Shown: positions 45,653 through 54,572, numbered from the stretch's first letter. The stretch is 55,866 nt of DNA from Neisseriales bacterium (GCA_008017155.1 SSGX01000028.1:1-55866), one strand, 5' to 3'. Made by a program: numbers and translations. The notes: a model not told the origin generated them from the sequence alone.

Positions 45653-46627
45653 ATGATTAGTCATCTGAGAGAGTCTTTTCGGCAATATTGTAAAGAATGG
45701 TCTGAAGTTGATTTAGGCAAATTTAATATTTTTATTTTAAAAAATATCTTACGGCATATTTTTAGAACAGAAAGTATTATTCCAATTCTTGTGGTTGTGC
45801 TAGTGGTTGCGGTAAGTATTCAGGCTCAGCGGGCAAGCTATATTTTTATTCCTCAATCAAGTATTACTGCTTATGCTACCTTTCTAATTTTACAATTAGC
45901 AATTTCATTATTAGTGATTTTTATTTATCCTTTTTTAATTATTCTCTTGTTCAATTATCTCGGTTATCGTCTTCCACACATAATTCCTCGGATATTTCTG
46001 CCTACTAAAGTTATATTATTGCTCACTACTTTTTATCTATGTTTACGCTTTCTTTCACATGGTAAACTTACACCTGATTTCGAGTTAATGGTCGTTGCAA
46101 CATGGACATCATTATATTTTTTCTTAATGAATCTTTACTTGGCGCAAAAACATGGGCGAGACGTTTTTAAGACGGGGAAGTTTCGCTTAATCTTGATATT
46201 TATATTTATTGCTTTTATGATAAAACCATTTAGTATGATTTTATATCATACTTCTGAAATCATAAATTATATGGAGATCAATCCATTAGTATTTATTGAT
46301 AATACCCAGTGTAAGATGCTAAGCCGAAAAATAAATACCTCAGTTTCAGATTCTAATCTATCCATCAGTAACCCGGATCTTGTTGAACATACTGCTAATG
46401 GCTGTTACCTATATGGGAATATAATTAGGCTGGGTTTTGCTAGTGACTATGTAATAATATTTAAGAAGAATCTACAACCGGTTACTGAATCAGGGCGGCA
46501 TTATAATTATTATACGCGTCTTAACTGCTATTCTGGGAATTGCTTTTCTGAAGATAATATTCGTCTTGATGTTTCAAATGATATTAACGCAAAAATTATA
46601 GAAAAAAAGGTCTGGTATGAAGGATAA
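45653..46627 (+). CDS. Membrane protein with a C-terminal cysteine-containing domain, unknown function
   Basis: The product is about 324 residues if translation begins at ATG 45653, which follows GGGGGTG; an ATG 12 bases upstream lacks a site. After a cytosolic N terminus of about 40 residues come five membrane helices (roughly 42-57, 73-101, 118-134, 143-163, 178-199 in this numbering). A soluble C-terminal domain of about 120 residues follows, with four cysteines (near 220, 251, 292, 297), two in CYSGNC; if this domain is periplasmic they could form disulfides. No family was recognised. The 3' end overlaps the PAS-LuxR gene by 11 bases, suggesting a sensor-regulator pair. Confidence 0.6.
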   Translation: MISHLRESFRQYCKEWSEVDLGKFNIFILKNILRHIFRTESIIPILVVVLVVAVSIQAQRASYIFIPQSSITAYATFLILQLAISLLVIFIYPFLIILLFNYLGYRLPHIIPRIFLPTKVILLLTTFYLCLRFLSHGKLTPDFELMVVATWTSLYFFLMNLYLAQKHGRDVFKTGKFRLILIFIFIAFMIKPFSMILYHTSEIINYMEINPLVFIDNTQCKMLSRKINTSVSDSNLSISNPDLVEHTANGCYLYGNIIRLGFASDYVIIFKKNLQPVTESGRHYNYYTRLNCYSGNCFSEDNIRLDVSNDINAKIIEKKVWYEG

Positions 46628-47411
46628 ACTCGCAATTGAAGAATATAGAGCATACATCGAAAATACCATCATTCCTAGTTTTAATGGTTTGATAGATCGT
46701 GACTGTTATTCAGTTATTATCAATCGCGAACATAAGATAGAGATTTGTACTAATAAGTCAGCTAGGTCAGTTGGAGCGAATAACTGGCAAGAGCAGAAAG
46801 GATTTTGCTATCTTGATGGTACAGATGATGCATTACTCGAAAGTTTTTTTAAAAGTGCCTTTTCGGGGAGCGCGAAGGAAGAAATAAAACGCTATGTTAA
46901 TAAACTAATTTTGTTGCAAAAGAAAGTACTTACAACAGGAATTGCAATTCAATTTATTGATATGCTTCCTTATAATAATAAATTTTTGACGTATATTACT
47001 ACTTATACACCAATCTTTCATCCCAATGGTGAAATTCTCGCGATCCAATCATATTCATCAGAGAGTTATGTTTTAAGGTTTCAGGGGCATATAAGTGATC
47101 CACATGAGGTTAAATCAGGAAATTTTACGAGTAGTTTTACTAATCGTGAACTTGAAATGTTATTTTTATTAAGTAATGGTGCAACTCAAGAACAGCTTTC
47201 GCAGATATTAAATATTTCGCGTGGAACTGTAGCGGCAGTTATCTCTAATCAGCTATGTCCTAAATTTGGAATTGCAGGAGCTAATACTCGGCTTCTTTCG
47301 GAGGCTGCAATTAAGGCTGGTATGTATCAGCATATGCCACAATCATTATGGCGTCCGGTTTTGATTATTCTTAATGCTGATCTAGTGGAAGAGTTTGCAG
47401 TTAATTCTTAA
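46617..47411 (+). CDS. PAS-domain LuxR-type transcriptional regulator
   Basis: This 264-residue cytosolic protein has N-terminal residues 1-160 that look like a PAS sensor (SVIINREHKIEICTNKSARS, then TYITTYTPIFHPNGEILAIQ). Residues 174-236 are a clear LuxR/GerE HTH: FTNRELEMLFLLSNGATQEQ, then LSQILNISRGTVAAVISNQL, with the usual second-helix pattern although KFGIAGANTRLL replaces the common KL...sR..a. It overlaps the membrane protein gene upstream, so the two are made together, and is a likely paralogue of the protein at 42623. A repeat begins just after the stop. Confidence 0.75.
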   Translation: MKDKLAIEEYRAYIENTIIPSFNGLIDRDCYSVIINREHKIEICTNKSARSVGANNWQEQKGFCYLDGTDDALLESFFKSAFSGSAKEEIKRYVNKLILLQKKVLTTGIAIQFIDMLPYNNKFLTYITTYTPIFHPNGEILAIQSYSSESYVLRFQGHISDPHEVKSGNFTSSFTNRELEMLFLLSNGATQEQLSQILNISRGTVAAVISNQLCPKFGIAGANTRLLSEAAIKAGMYQHMPQSLWRPVLIILNADLVEEFAVNS

Positions 47412-47412
47412 A

Positions 47413-47519
47413 TATACTCAAATAGATTCATCATCATGGGTTGTTGCCAGGCTTCTTGCTTACTAGTTGTAGGCGGCGGCGCCTGTCGCCTACCAGTATT
47501 TCGAATCTGATTGAGTATA
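47413..47519. repeat. About 107-base inverted-repeat element with a GC-rich core (copy C)
   Basis: TATACTCAAATAGATTC (47413-47429) matches the reverse complement of 47503-47519 at 15 of 17 positions. Inside, GTAGGCG (47469-47475) and CGCCTAC (47487-47493) form a hairpin around GCGGCGCCTGT, far more GC-rich than its surroundings. Size, layout and position (starting two bases after a stop codon) match copies A and B, though the core sequence is different. Confidence 0.6.
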
Positions 47520-47534
47520 CATTTACGTCAGTAG

Positions 47535-47564
47535 TTGCCTATATACCATGGTGGGGTATATAAT
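47535..47564 (+). promoter_or_regulatory. Promoter with overlapping CsoR-type operator
   Basis: TTGCCT (47535-47540) and a perfect TATAAT (47559-47564) are 18 bases apart. The inverted repeat TATATACC-ATGGTGG-GGTATATA (47540-47562) fills the spacer and enters the -10 box, resembling known CsoR sites (ATACC....GGGGTAT). Binding there would block RNA polymerase; copper would release the repressor. Confidence 0.7.
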
Positions 47565-47597
47565 GAGGGATGTCAGATTTTAATTTTAGGATTATAA

Positions 47598-47885
47598 ATG
47601 GATACTTGTTGTCATGAACATCCGGATCATTCCGAGCAACTTAGCCGTCTTAATCGTGCATTAGGGCAGATTGATGGGGTAAAGAAAATGATTGTTGATC
47701 GTCGTTACTGTATTGATATACTAACTCAGTTAAAGGCAGCAAGAGCAGCAATTCAAAGTGTTGAAGCTAATATTCTCGAAAAGCATATGCAATTATGTCT
47801 TGAAGACGTATGCTCTAGTGGAGACAAAACAGCGATTGATAATAAAATTAGCGAACTAATAAAAATAATCAAATCCTATCAGTAG
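47598..47885 (+). CDS. csoR: CsoR-family copper-sensing repressor
   Basis: This 95-residue all-helical repressor has the Cu(I) ligand set C38, H63, C67 (RYCIDILTQLKAA, then EKHMQLCLED), in the same spacing as the C-H-C triad of known CsoR. LSRLNRALGQIDGVKKMI is the conserved first helix. The N terminus adds CCHEH (residues 4-8), which may hold extra metal. RcnR and FrmR relatives have different ligands, so copper is the best guess, and the multicopper oxidase 10 bases downstream supports this. It probably represses its own operon through the operator upstream. Confidence 0.88.
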   Translation: MDTCCHEHPDHSEQLSRLNRALGQIDGVKKMIVDRRYCIDILTQLKAARAAIQSVEANILEKHMQLCLEDVCSSGDKTAIDNKISELIKIIKSYQ

Positions 47886-47895
47886 AAAGAAAAAC

Positions 47896-49287
47896 ATGAA
47901 ACTAAAAAATCTAATTATTTTTACACTATTTACGAGCATTGCTTTTGCTAATCCGGTAATTCTTGAAGTAAAACAAAAAACTATTTCAGTTAATGGCAAA
48001 TCGGTCAAAGTCAGTACCATTGAACAGCCAGATGGTACTTGGGGCTACTGGGGTAAGCTTGGTGAGTCATTTGATGTAATAGTTAAAAATAAGCTAGCAG
48101 AATCAACAATGATTCATTGGCATGGTCTGATTTTACCGAATAATCAGGATGGGGTTGCAGGTGTAACTAATCCTGAAATTAATCCGGGTAAGGAGTTTCA
48201 TTTTAATTTTCCATTGCAGCAAAGTGGTAGCTATTGGATGCACTCACATGATGGGATGCAATTACAGGATATGATTGCTGCGCCATTAATTATTGAAACG
48301 CCTGAAGATGCTAAATACCAGCAGGTAGTAGTAATGTTCCAAGATTATAGTAGTAAATCTGCGAATCAGGTATTAAAAGGGCTACAAGCAAATAATTCAG
48401 ATGCTATGGGGCATATGAATCATGACATGCATGGAATGAAAATGGATGGCATGGATATGGGCGATATGGATGATATGCAAGATATTAACGATGTTAAGTA
48501 TGATGCATATTTGACTAATTATCACGATAACCTGAAACCGCAAATCACTCAGGTTAAGCCAGGGGCTAGTGTCAAATTAAGGTTTATTAATTCGGCATCG
48601 GCTTCAAATTTTTGGATTAACCTTGGTAAATTGAAGGGAACTTTAGTTGCCGTTGATGGTAGTCCTGTAAAACCTATAACGGGTAGTAAATTTCAGCTAG
48701 CAATGGGGCAACGCTCAGATATTATTGTCGATATACCTAAAGTAGCTGGTGACTTTCCAATTTTGGGTCAGGTCGAAGGAATTAAATCACAAACTGGATT
48801 AATCCTTACTAGTAAGTCAAAATCATCCGTTACAAAAATTGCTAATAACGCAAATAGTGCTGCTCCAGCGCTAAATTATAACGAAGAATTACAGTTACAT
48901 TCAAGCGAGCCTATCGCCTTTGGCAAGGTTGATCACACTTATAAAATCAAACTTACTGGAGATATGAATAAATACACTTGGCAAATGAATGGCGAAACTT
49001 GGCCAAATATTACGCCGCCAAAAGTTAATTATGGTGATACCGTTACTTTTGAATTTGATAATCAAACCATGATGAGTCATCCGATGCATTTACATGGCTA
49101 TAATTTTAAGGTGGTATCAATCAATGGTAAGAAAATTGATGGAGCACTTCGTGATACGATTCTGGTAATGCCACATAGTAAAGTTACTGTTGAATTTAAG
49201 GCAGAGCATAAAGGCAAGTGGATGCTACATTGTCATACCCTGTATCATATGCATGCTGGGATGATGACTTATATTAATGTTGAATAG
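47896..49287 (+). CDS. Periplasmic multicopper oxidase, CueO/CopA-like
   Basis: The 463-residue precursor has a Sec signal peptide (cleavage near SIAFA-NP). All copper sites are visible: HWHG (74-77), HSHDG (116-120), HPMHLHG (395-401) and HCHTLYHMHAGM (445-456), giving type 1 ligands H395, C446, H451 and M456 plus the trinuclear cluster. A Met/His/Asp-rich segment lies at about 171-196 (MGHMNHDMHGMKMDGMDMGD), like the Met-rich copper-binding insert of CueO. The likely role is oxidation of Cu(I) in the periplasm to limit toxicity. It is co-transcribed with csoR and should be copper-induced. No copper ATPase gene lies nearby. Confidence 0.92.
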   Translation: MKLKNLIIFTLFTSIAFANPVILEVKQKTISVNGKSVKVSTIEQPDGTWGYWGKLGESFDVIVKNKLAESTMIHWHGLILPNNQDGVAGVTNPEINPGKEFHFNFPLQQSGSYWMHSHDGMQLQDMIAAPLIIETPEDAKYQQVVVMFQDYSSKSANQVLKGLQANNSDAMGHMNHDMHGMKMDGMDMGDMDDMQDINDVKYDAYLTNYHDNLKPQITQVKPGASVKLRFINSASASNFWINLGKLKGTLVAVDGSPVKPITGSKFQLAMGQRSDIIVDIPKVAGDFPILGQVEGIKSQTGLILTSKSKSSVTKIANNANSAAPALNYNEELQLHSSEPIAFGKVDHTYKIKLTGDMNKYTWQMNGETWPNITPPKVNYGDTVTFEFDNQTMMSHPMHLHGYNFKVVSINGKKIDGALRDTILVMPHSKVTVEFKAEHKGKWMLHCHTLYHMHAGMMTYINVE

Positions 49288-49347
49288 TTTAGTCATGTTG
49301 ACACTAATTTGTAGTAGTATAATGGGCTAAAATTATAAGGTGGTAGA

Positions 49348-51675
49348 ATGGTAAATTATCTTGAATTAATTAAAGAAAATAATCTGGGGAAACTACTTTT
49401 AAGTGGTAATTTTGGTCTTGAAAAGGAAAATGTTAGAACTACCGCTACTGGGAATCTGGCATTAACTCCACATCCAGCGGTTTTTGGTGATAAAGCTAGA
49501 CATCCATATGTTACAACTGATTTTGCCGAGTCACAGGTTGAGATGGTTACCCCAACTTTTGCTACGCCCAAAGAAGCACTAGATTTTATGGAAGCGTTAC
49601 ATGATCTGGTTTCGCTTGAATTAAAAGATGAGTTACTTTGGCCATATTCTTTGCCACCGATTTTACCAGATGATGAGAGCCTAATTAAAGAAGCTCAGTT
49701 TAGTGATCCGGAAATTACGGAGTATCGTGAATATCTTGCCGATAAATACGGTAAACGTAAGCAGTTACTATCTGGTGTTCATTTTAACGTATCATTTTCT
49801 GATAAATTTATGCAGCTTCTTTATAAGGCTGATCCAAGTAATTCTTCGTTTCGTGAGTTTAATGATCAGGTTTATTTGAAAGTTGCTAGGTATTATCTGA
49901 AGTATAGTTGGCTAGCAATTTATCTTTTTGGTGCTAATTCGGTTGCCCATGAATCATATATTGATTGTTGCCGTTGCGATAAGGCGCGCCTTACTGATGA
50001 TAGTTATATTTTTGCTGGGGCGAGTTCATTTCGGAATGGTGTCAGTGGTTACCGAAATCTTGAGCATTTTTATGTTTCCTATAATTCGCTGTATGATTAT
50101 ATTGAAGATATTGAGACAGCTATTAATCAGGGACATATAATTGCTGCAAAAGAATATTACTCCCAGCTACGCCTAAAAGGACACTCAAAAACCAATGTCT
50201 TAAAAGATCTCCATGATGATGGAATTTGTTATATTGAGATTCGGACTTTAGATCTAAACCCACTGGTAAAAGTTGGGATTACACTTGAGTCGCTGGAGTT
50301 TATCCATCTGTTAATTATTTACGCACTGATTGCCCCTGACTTTATCATGAGTGATGATGAATACCGTATTGCCAACCAGAATCAGATACTTGCTGCTGAT
50401 GCTAATCGCGATAATGGTATTCTACTTCATTATTCTGCTAGCGAAACTCGATGTTTACGACAATGGGGGCAAGAGATCCTTGAGAATATGCTATTACTAC
50501 TTCGTGAAGCAGGTATTCCAGAGGATAAACTAGCTATTATTGAAAATCTAAGAGTTCAACTACAAGAAAATCAAGCAAGTGCGGCGCAGCTTATAGCCGA
50601 TGGTGTATCTGCTTCAGGTTATGCTAACTATTTTGTGAGTAGAGCGCGAAGTTATCTTGAATTAAGTCAGCAGACTTATTATAAATTTATTGGCTTTGAA
50701 GATCTTGAATTATCTACGCAGGTATTATTAAAAGAAGCGATTAAAAATGGAGTTAAGTTTAAGCTTCTTGATCGGCAGGATAATTTTATTGAGCTTGAAA
50801 ATCGTGGTCATCGTCAATTGGTAAAACAGGCAACTAGAACCGCAACCGACAATTATGTAACTATACTCGCGATGGAAAACAAGCAAGTCACTAAAACAAT
50901 ATTATCACGTGCTGGGATTTGTGTACCGAGAGGTGAAGAGTATCTTACAATTGAGTCGGCATTGGTTGATTACCCACTTTTTAGTGAGAAATCAATCGTG
51001 GTTAAACCCAATTCAACTAATTTTGGTTTGGGAATAACGATTTTTAAAGATAAATTTAGCTTTGAAGAATATAGCCGAGCACTGGAAATTGCTTTTAGCT
51101 ATGATCAACGGGTACTTGTCGAAGACTTTGTCCCGGGTAAAGAGTATCGATTCTTTGTCATTAATGGCGAGACGGTGGCAGTGCTTAATCGTGAACCAGC
51201 AAATATTGTCGGTGATGGGCTGCTTTCGATTCGCGATCTAGTTGGATTAAAAAATCAAAACCCATTGCGTGGTAGCGGTTATAAAACACCGCTTGAACTT
51301 ATCAAACTTGAAGAAGCAGAAGCAATGTTTCTTGCTCAACAGGGACTTACTTTTGAATCAGTGCCGAAAATCGGGCAAAAAATTTATTTGCGAGAGAATT
51401 CTAATATTTCTACTGGTGGTGATTCTCTGGATTATACCGATATTGTGCCTAAAAGTTATAAGCGGATTGCGGTTAAGGCAGCAAAGAGTATTGGCGCCTG
51501 TATCTGTGGCGTAGATATGATAATCAAAAATGTTAATAATCCATATGTTGAAAATAATTACGCACTACTTGAGTTAAACTATAATCCCGCAATCCATATT
51601 CACACCTACCCTTACTTGGGGCAGGATCGTAAGCTTGCTGAGAAGCTTTTACGGTTGCTGCAATTAATAGATTAG
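49348..51675 (+). CDS. gshF: Bifunctional glutamate-cysteine ligase / glutathione synthetase
   Basis: This 775-residue GshF-type fusion makes glutathione in two ATP-dependent steps. The N-terminal GshA-like part has FGLEKENVRTT, LTPHPAVFGD and FAESQVEMVTPTF. The C-terminal third is an ATP-grasp domain with SIVVKPNSTNFGLGITIFKD and DFVPGKEYRFFVI, ending ALLELNYNPAIHIHTYPYLG, where E and N bind metal. The two activities in one chain are typical of streptococci, Listeria and Pasteurellaceae; most betaproteobacteria use separate gshA and gshB, so transfer is possible. AAGGTGG precedes the start. The gene appears to stand alone. Confidence 0.95.
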   Translation: MVNYLELIKENNLGKLLLSGNFGLEKENVRTTATGNLALTPHPAVFGDKARHPYVTTDFAESQVEMVTPTFATPKEALDFMEALHDLVSLELKDELLWPYSLPPILPDDESLIKEAQFSDPEITEYREYLADKYGKRKQLLSGVHFNVSFSDKFMQLLYKADPSNSSFREFNDQVYLKVARYYLKYSWLAIYLFGANSVAHESYIDCCRCDKARLTDDSYIFAGASSFRNGVSGYRNLEHFYVSYNSLYDYIEDIETAINQGHIIAAKEYYSQLRLKGHSKTNVLKDLHDDGICYIEIRTLDLNPLVKVGITLESLEFIHLLIIYALIAPDFIMSDDEYRIANQNQILAADANRDNGILLHYSASETRCLRQWGQEILENMLLLLREAGIPEDKLAIIENLRVQLQENQASAAQLIADGVSASGYANYFVSRARSYLELSQQTYYKFIGFEDLELSTQVLLKEAIKNGVKFKLLDRQDNFIELENRGHRQLVKQATRTATDNYVTILAMENKQVTKTILSRAGICVPRGEEYLTIESALVDYPLFSEKSIVVKPNSTNFGLGITIFKDKFSFEEYSRALEIAFSYDQRVLVEDFVPGKEYRFFVINGETVAVLNREPANIVGDGLLSIRDLVGLKNQNPLRGSGYKTPLELIKLEEAEAMFLAQQGLTFESVPKIGQKIYLRENSNISTGGDSLDYTDIVPKSYKRIAVKAAKSIGACICGVDMIIKNVNNPYVENNYALLELNYNPAIHIHTYPYLGQDRKLAEKLLRLLQLID

Positions 51676-51711
51676 TTACTGAGATTTCAATTTTTTTGGG
51701 TAAAGATAAAT

Positions 51712-52710
51712 ATGTACAAAAATAGATTAATAGTGGTTTTACTTCTGGCGCTAAGTCTTGGGGTAACTGCTTGTAGTAATTTGCCTACTAGTGATAATGC
51801 TAAAACTACCTCCATTGTCCCATTTGATCAGCAGATAAAAAATAATTCGCTAGCAATAAATAAATCGGAAACACTGGCTGTTGCTTCATATAGCGATTAT
51901 AGAGGCGTGAAGGTCTATGATTTAAAGAAGAGAAAGCTAATAGCTACACTTGATTATGTTACCCCACGGAATATTCAATTTGCTGATGATTGCAAATCAT
52001 TTTATATTAGTGATAGCTCACTAGGAGTGGTGCAGCAGGTTTCTGTACAATCATTAGAAGTAATACATGAAGTAAAAATTGGTAAAGGTGCTTTTGGCTT
52101 TGCAATTTATAAAAATCAGATGTTCATCAATAATGAAGCTAATAGTACGGTAATGGTATTGAATCTTGATAATTGGCAAATTGAACGAGTAATAACTGGC
52201 TTTGCTAATCCGCGCCAAGGGATCAAGATTGGTCCAAGCGGTAGGTTTGTTTATGTGACTAATTTTGCTGGTGATGATGTACGAATAATTGATACTGATA
52301 GTTGGCAGATTGTTAAAACATTAGATGGAATACCCGGAGTAAGAGCTATTGCGATTTCTCCCGATGAAAAAGTACTTTATGGCGCATCATCTAAGACTAA
52401 TTCTTTGCGGGTAATATCGATTAAAGATAATCAGATTTTGAAGGTGCTTCCAACTGGCAAAGATCCGTATGGAGCTTCACTCTCAAAAGATGGTCAAACA
52501 TTGATTACCGGAAATAAAGAAGATCGTAGTGTGCAGGTATTTAATCTAGCCGATTATCGACTTATCAAGACGATTTATGGACTTGATGAACCACGTCAGG
52601 CAATAATCTATAGTAAAGTTCCCGGTAAGATTTATATCCTTCAGAAAGATTTATCAATCGCTATAGTCAATTATAATAGTGGTGATAACCTTAAGAAAAT
52701 CATTCGGTAA
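51712..52710 (+). CDS. YncE-like beta-propeller lipoprotein
   Basis: The 332-residue precursor has a signal peptide and lipobox VTAC (cysteine 21). The mature part consists of about seven repeats of a propeller blade of the YVTN type: VKVYDLKKRKLIATLDY, then STVMVLNLDNWQIERVITGF, GRFVYVTNFAGDDVRIIDTD and KDGQTLITGNKEDRSVQVFN. Propellers of this group are periplasmic and often bind DNA, cofactors or partner proteins; the exact role is not predictable. It follows gshF by 36 bases and may be co-transcribed, although its function looks unrelated. Confidence 0.82.
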   Translation: MYKNRLIVVLLLALSLGVTACSNLPTSDNAKTTSIVPFDQQIKNNSLAINKSETLAVASYSDYRGVKVYDLKKRKLIATLDYVTPRNIQFADDCKSFYISDSSLGVVQQVSVQSLEVIHEVKIGKGAFGFAIYKNQMFINNEANSTVMVLNLDNWQIERVITGFANPRQGIKIGPSGRFVYVTNFAGDDVRIIDTDSWQIVKTLDGIPGVRAIAISPDEKVLYGASSKTNSLRVISIKDNQILKVLPTGKDPYGASLSKDGQTLITGNKEDRSVQVFNLADYRLIKTIYGLDEPRQAIIYSKVPGKIYILQKDLSIAIVNYNSGDNLKKIIR

Positions 52711-52765
52711 GTCTTAAATGCTATTGCAGAACTATACAAAGCATAAAGGTTTTTAAGGTATAACT

Positions 52766-53773
52766 ATGGCTAGATATTCTGATTTATCTCCATTGTTTGG
52801 GGATGAGCTAACTTCAATGGCAGTGGAAATACTTAATTTCTTTAATCCATTAAACTCAGAAAAAATGCAGGAAGAGTTAGATATAGAAATACCATTTTCT
52901 ATTGGCGGATTGCTAAAGTGGTATAACAAAAGAGCGCCGCAGGATAGATCGAATAGAATTTGGCAAGTATGTGAACTGATAAAAAAATTTGAAAATCAGG
53001 GATTGTTAGTACCTGCTGGGTCAAAAAATGGTTCTCCTCCACTGAATAGCTGCTATTATATGATGAAGGAAACTTCTTCAATAGAAAGGCTTGGATTGCT
53101 ATGGCTTGGAAAGTATTTAGGGAAAGGATTTATTTCACATCATATACCAAATAATTTAGTCTTTATAACGGGGAAAACGATAAAAGGTGATCTTGCAGTG
53201 GGGAGCGGTATATTACTTAACGACAAATTGGTATTAACCTGTAAGCATGTTATTGAAGATATGAAATTAGATGCCCACGTTAAAGTCAGAGGAATAAGCT
53301 ATCTAATTGAAAAACATGAAGTACATTCATGCTTGGATGTTGGGTTTATTGTCTTAAAAGAGAGTGTACATAAAGATTATTATCATAAAGATGTAGCACT
53401 AAGAGATGCTGTATTAATGGAGGATATAGTCATTGCGGGTTATCCAAAGATTCCATCTAACCTTAATCCTGAAAGTCCAATATTTCAAAGTGGGGAAGTT
53501 ATCGGAGGATCAACTAGTTATTTTGGTAAACATAAGCTATTATTAATTAGCGCCATTTCAAGACCTGGTAATAGTGGTGGACCAGTACTTTCTTTGGATG
53601 GGAAAGTATTGGGCATTGTTATTCAAAGCTTAGAGCGAGAAAAAGAGGAGTCTGATTTTGGGAGTACTCCGTTACCGTTTTTTGCCTGCCTACCTACATC
53701 AGAAATTATTAAAGCATTTAATGAAATGAAATTATCTATTGACTACAAATTGCCAATAGAAGATTTTCAATGA
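52766..53773 (+). CDS. Trypsin-like serine protease with an uncharacterised N-terminal domain, probably cytosolic
   Basis: The product is 335 residues with no signal peptide or membrane helix. Residues about 140-325 form a chymotrypsin-fold protease: GSGILLNDKLVLTCKHVIED (H161), SCLDVGFIVL (D191) and SRPGNSGGPVLS (S270), so the triad is complete. The first 110 residues are a helical domain (FGDELTSMAVEILNFFNPLN, then IWQVCELIKKFENQGLLVPA), resembling a small winged-helix or an effector-associated domain. Cytosolic trypsin-like proteases with such adaptors occur in bacterial conflict systems. The N-terminal domain is not identified, and the role is inferred. No obvious partner gene lies next to it. 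Confidence 0.7.
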   Translation: MARYSDLSPLFGDELTSMAVEILNFFNPLNSEKMQEELDIEIPFSIGGLLKWYNKRAPQDRSNRIWQVCELIKKFENQGLLVPAGSKNGSPPLNSCYYMMKETSSIERLGLLWLGKYLGKGFISHHIPNNLVFITGKTIKGDLAVGSGILLNDKLVLTCKHVIEDMKLDAHVKVRGISYLIEKHEVHSCLDVGFIVLKESVHKDYYHKDVALRDAVLMEDIVIAGYPKIPSNLNPESPIFQSGEVIGGSTSYFGKHKLLLISAISRPGNSGGPVLSLDGKVLGIVIQSLEREKEESDFGSTPLPFFACLPTSEIIKAFNEMKLSIDYKLPIEDFQ

Positions 53774-53890
53774 TTAATTGTTTGATTTTATATTGGGAAA
53801 ACATTAGAAGATTACATTAATTTATGTTAAAATAACGCCCTTATGCCAAGTTGGTCGCGATTTGGTTAATTTAATATTAAAGGAATTAAT

Positions 53891-54526
53891 ATGTCAAATT
53901 TAAAATTAGTTGCTGAAGCACGTGCTGAGCAAGGTAGAGGTGCGAGCCGCCGCCTGCGTCACGCTGGTAAAGTTCCAGCGATCGTTTATGGTGGTAGTGC
54001 TGATCCAGTTGCAGTAACTTTAGATCATAATACAGTTTTCCATGCTTTGAAAAAAGAAGCTTTCCATACTTCAATTCTTGATCTTGAATTGGCTGGAAAA
54101 TCAGAAAAAGTAGTACTACGTGATTTCCATATGCATTCATTCCGTCCAGAAGTTTTACATTTGGATTTACAACGTGTTTCTGAGACTGAAGAAATTCACA
54201 TGAAACTTCCTTTACACTTCCTGAATGAAGAAATTAGTCAGGCAGTTAAAGTTCAAGGTGCACATGTAACACACGTTGCAACTGAAGTTGAAGTTCGTGC
54301 ATTAGCTAAAGATTTGCCACACTTCATCGAAGTTGATCTTGCTAATCTTAAAGCTGGTCAGACAATTCATTTGTCAGATCTTGTATTACCAGCAGGTGTT
54401 AAAGCTGAAAAACTACTTCGTGGTGATGATGCTGCTTTGGTTATCGCTGGTGGAATTGCTGAAGTTGCTGATGCTGAGATTGTATCACCTTCTGATGTTC
54501 CTGCTGCTAAAGGCGCTACAGAATAA
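53891..54526 (+). CDS. rplY: Large ribosomal subunit protein L25, long (CTC) form
   Basis: This 211-residue protein binds 5S rRNA through its N-terminal domain (LVAEARAEQGRGASRRLRHA, then GKVPAIVYGG). The C-terminal beta domain of the CTC type follows (HLDLQRVSETEEIHMKLPLH; LRGDDAALVI). It is the longer two-domain form common in betaproteobacteria. AAAGGA precedes the start. It lies upstream of pth, a very common pair, though a terminator separates them here. Confidence 0.96.
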   Translation: MSNLKLVAEARAEQGRGASRRLRHAGKVPAIVYGGSADPVAVTLDHNTVFHALKKEAFHTSILDLELAGKSEKVVLRDFHMHSFRPEVLHLDLQRVSETEEIHMKLPLHFLNEEISQAVKVQGAHVTHVATEVEVRALAKDLPHFIEVDLANLKAGQTIHLSDLVLPAGVKAEKLLRGDDAALVIAGGIAEVADAEIVSPSDVPAAKGATE

Positions 54527-54544
54527 TTTTCTTCCAAGAAAATC

Positions 54545-54572
54545 AAAACCCCGGTATTTGCCGGGGTTTTTT
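54545..54572 (+). terminator. Rho-independent terminator after rplY
   Basis: AAAACCCCGG (54545-54554) pairs with CCGGGGTTTT (54561-54570) around TATTTG, followed by further T. It has a GC-rich stem and a clear U-tract. Confidence 0.92.
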
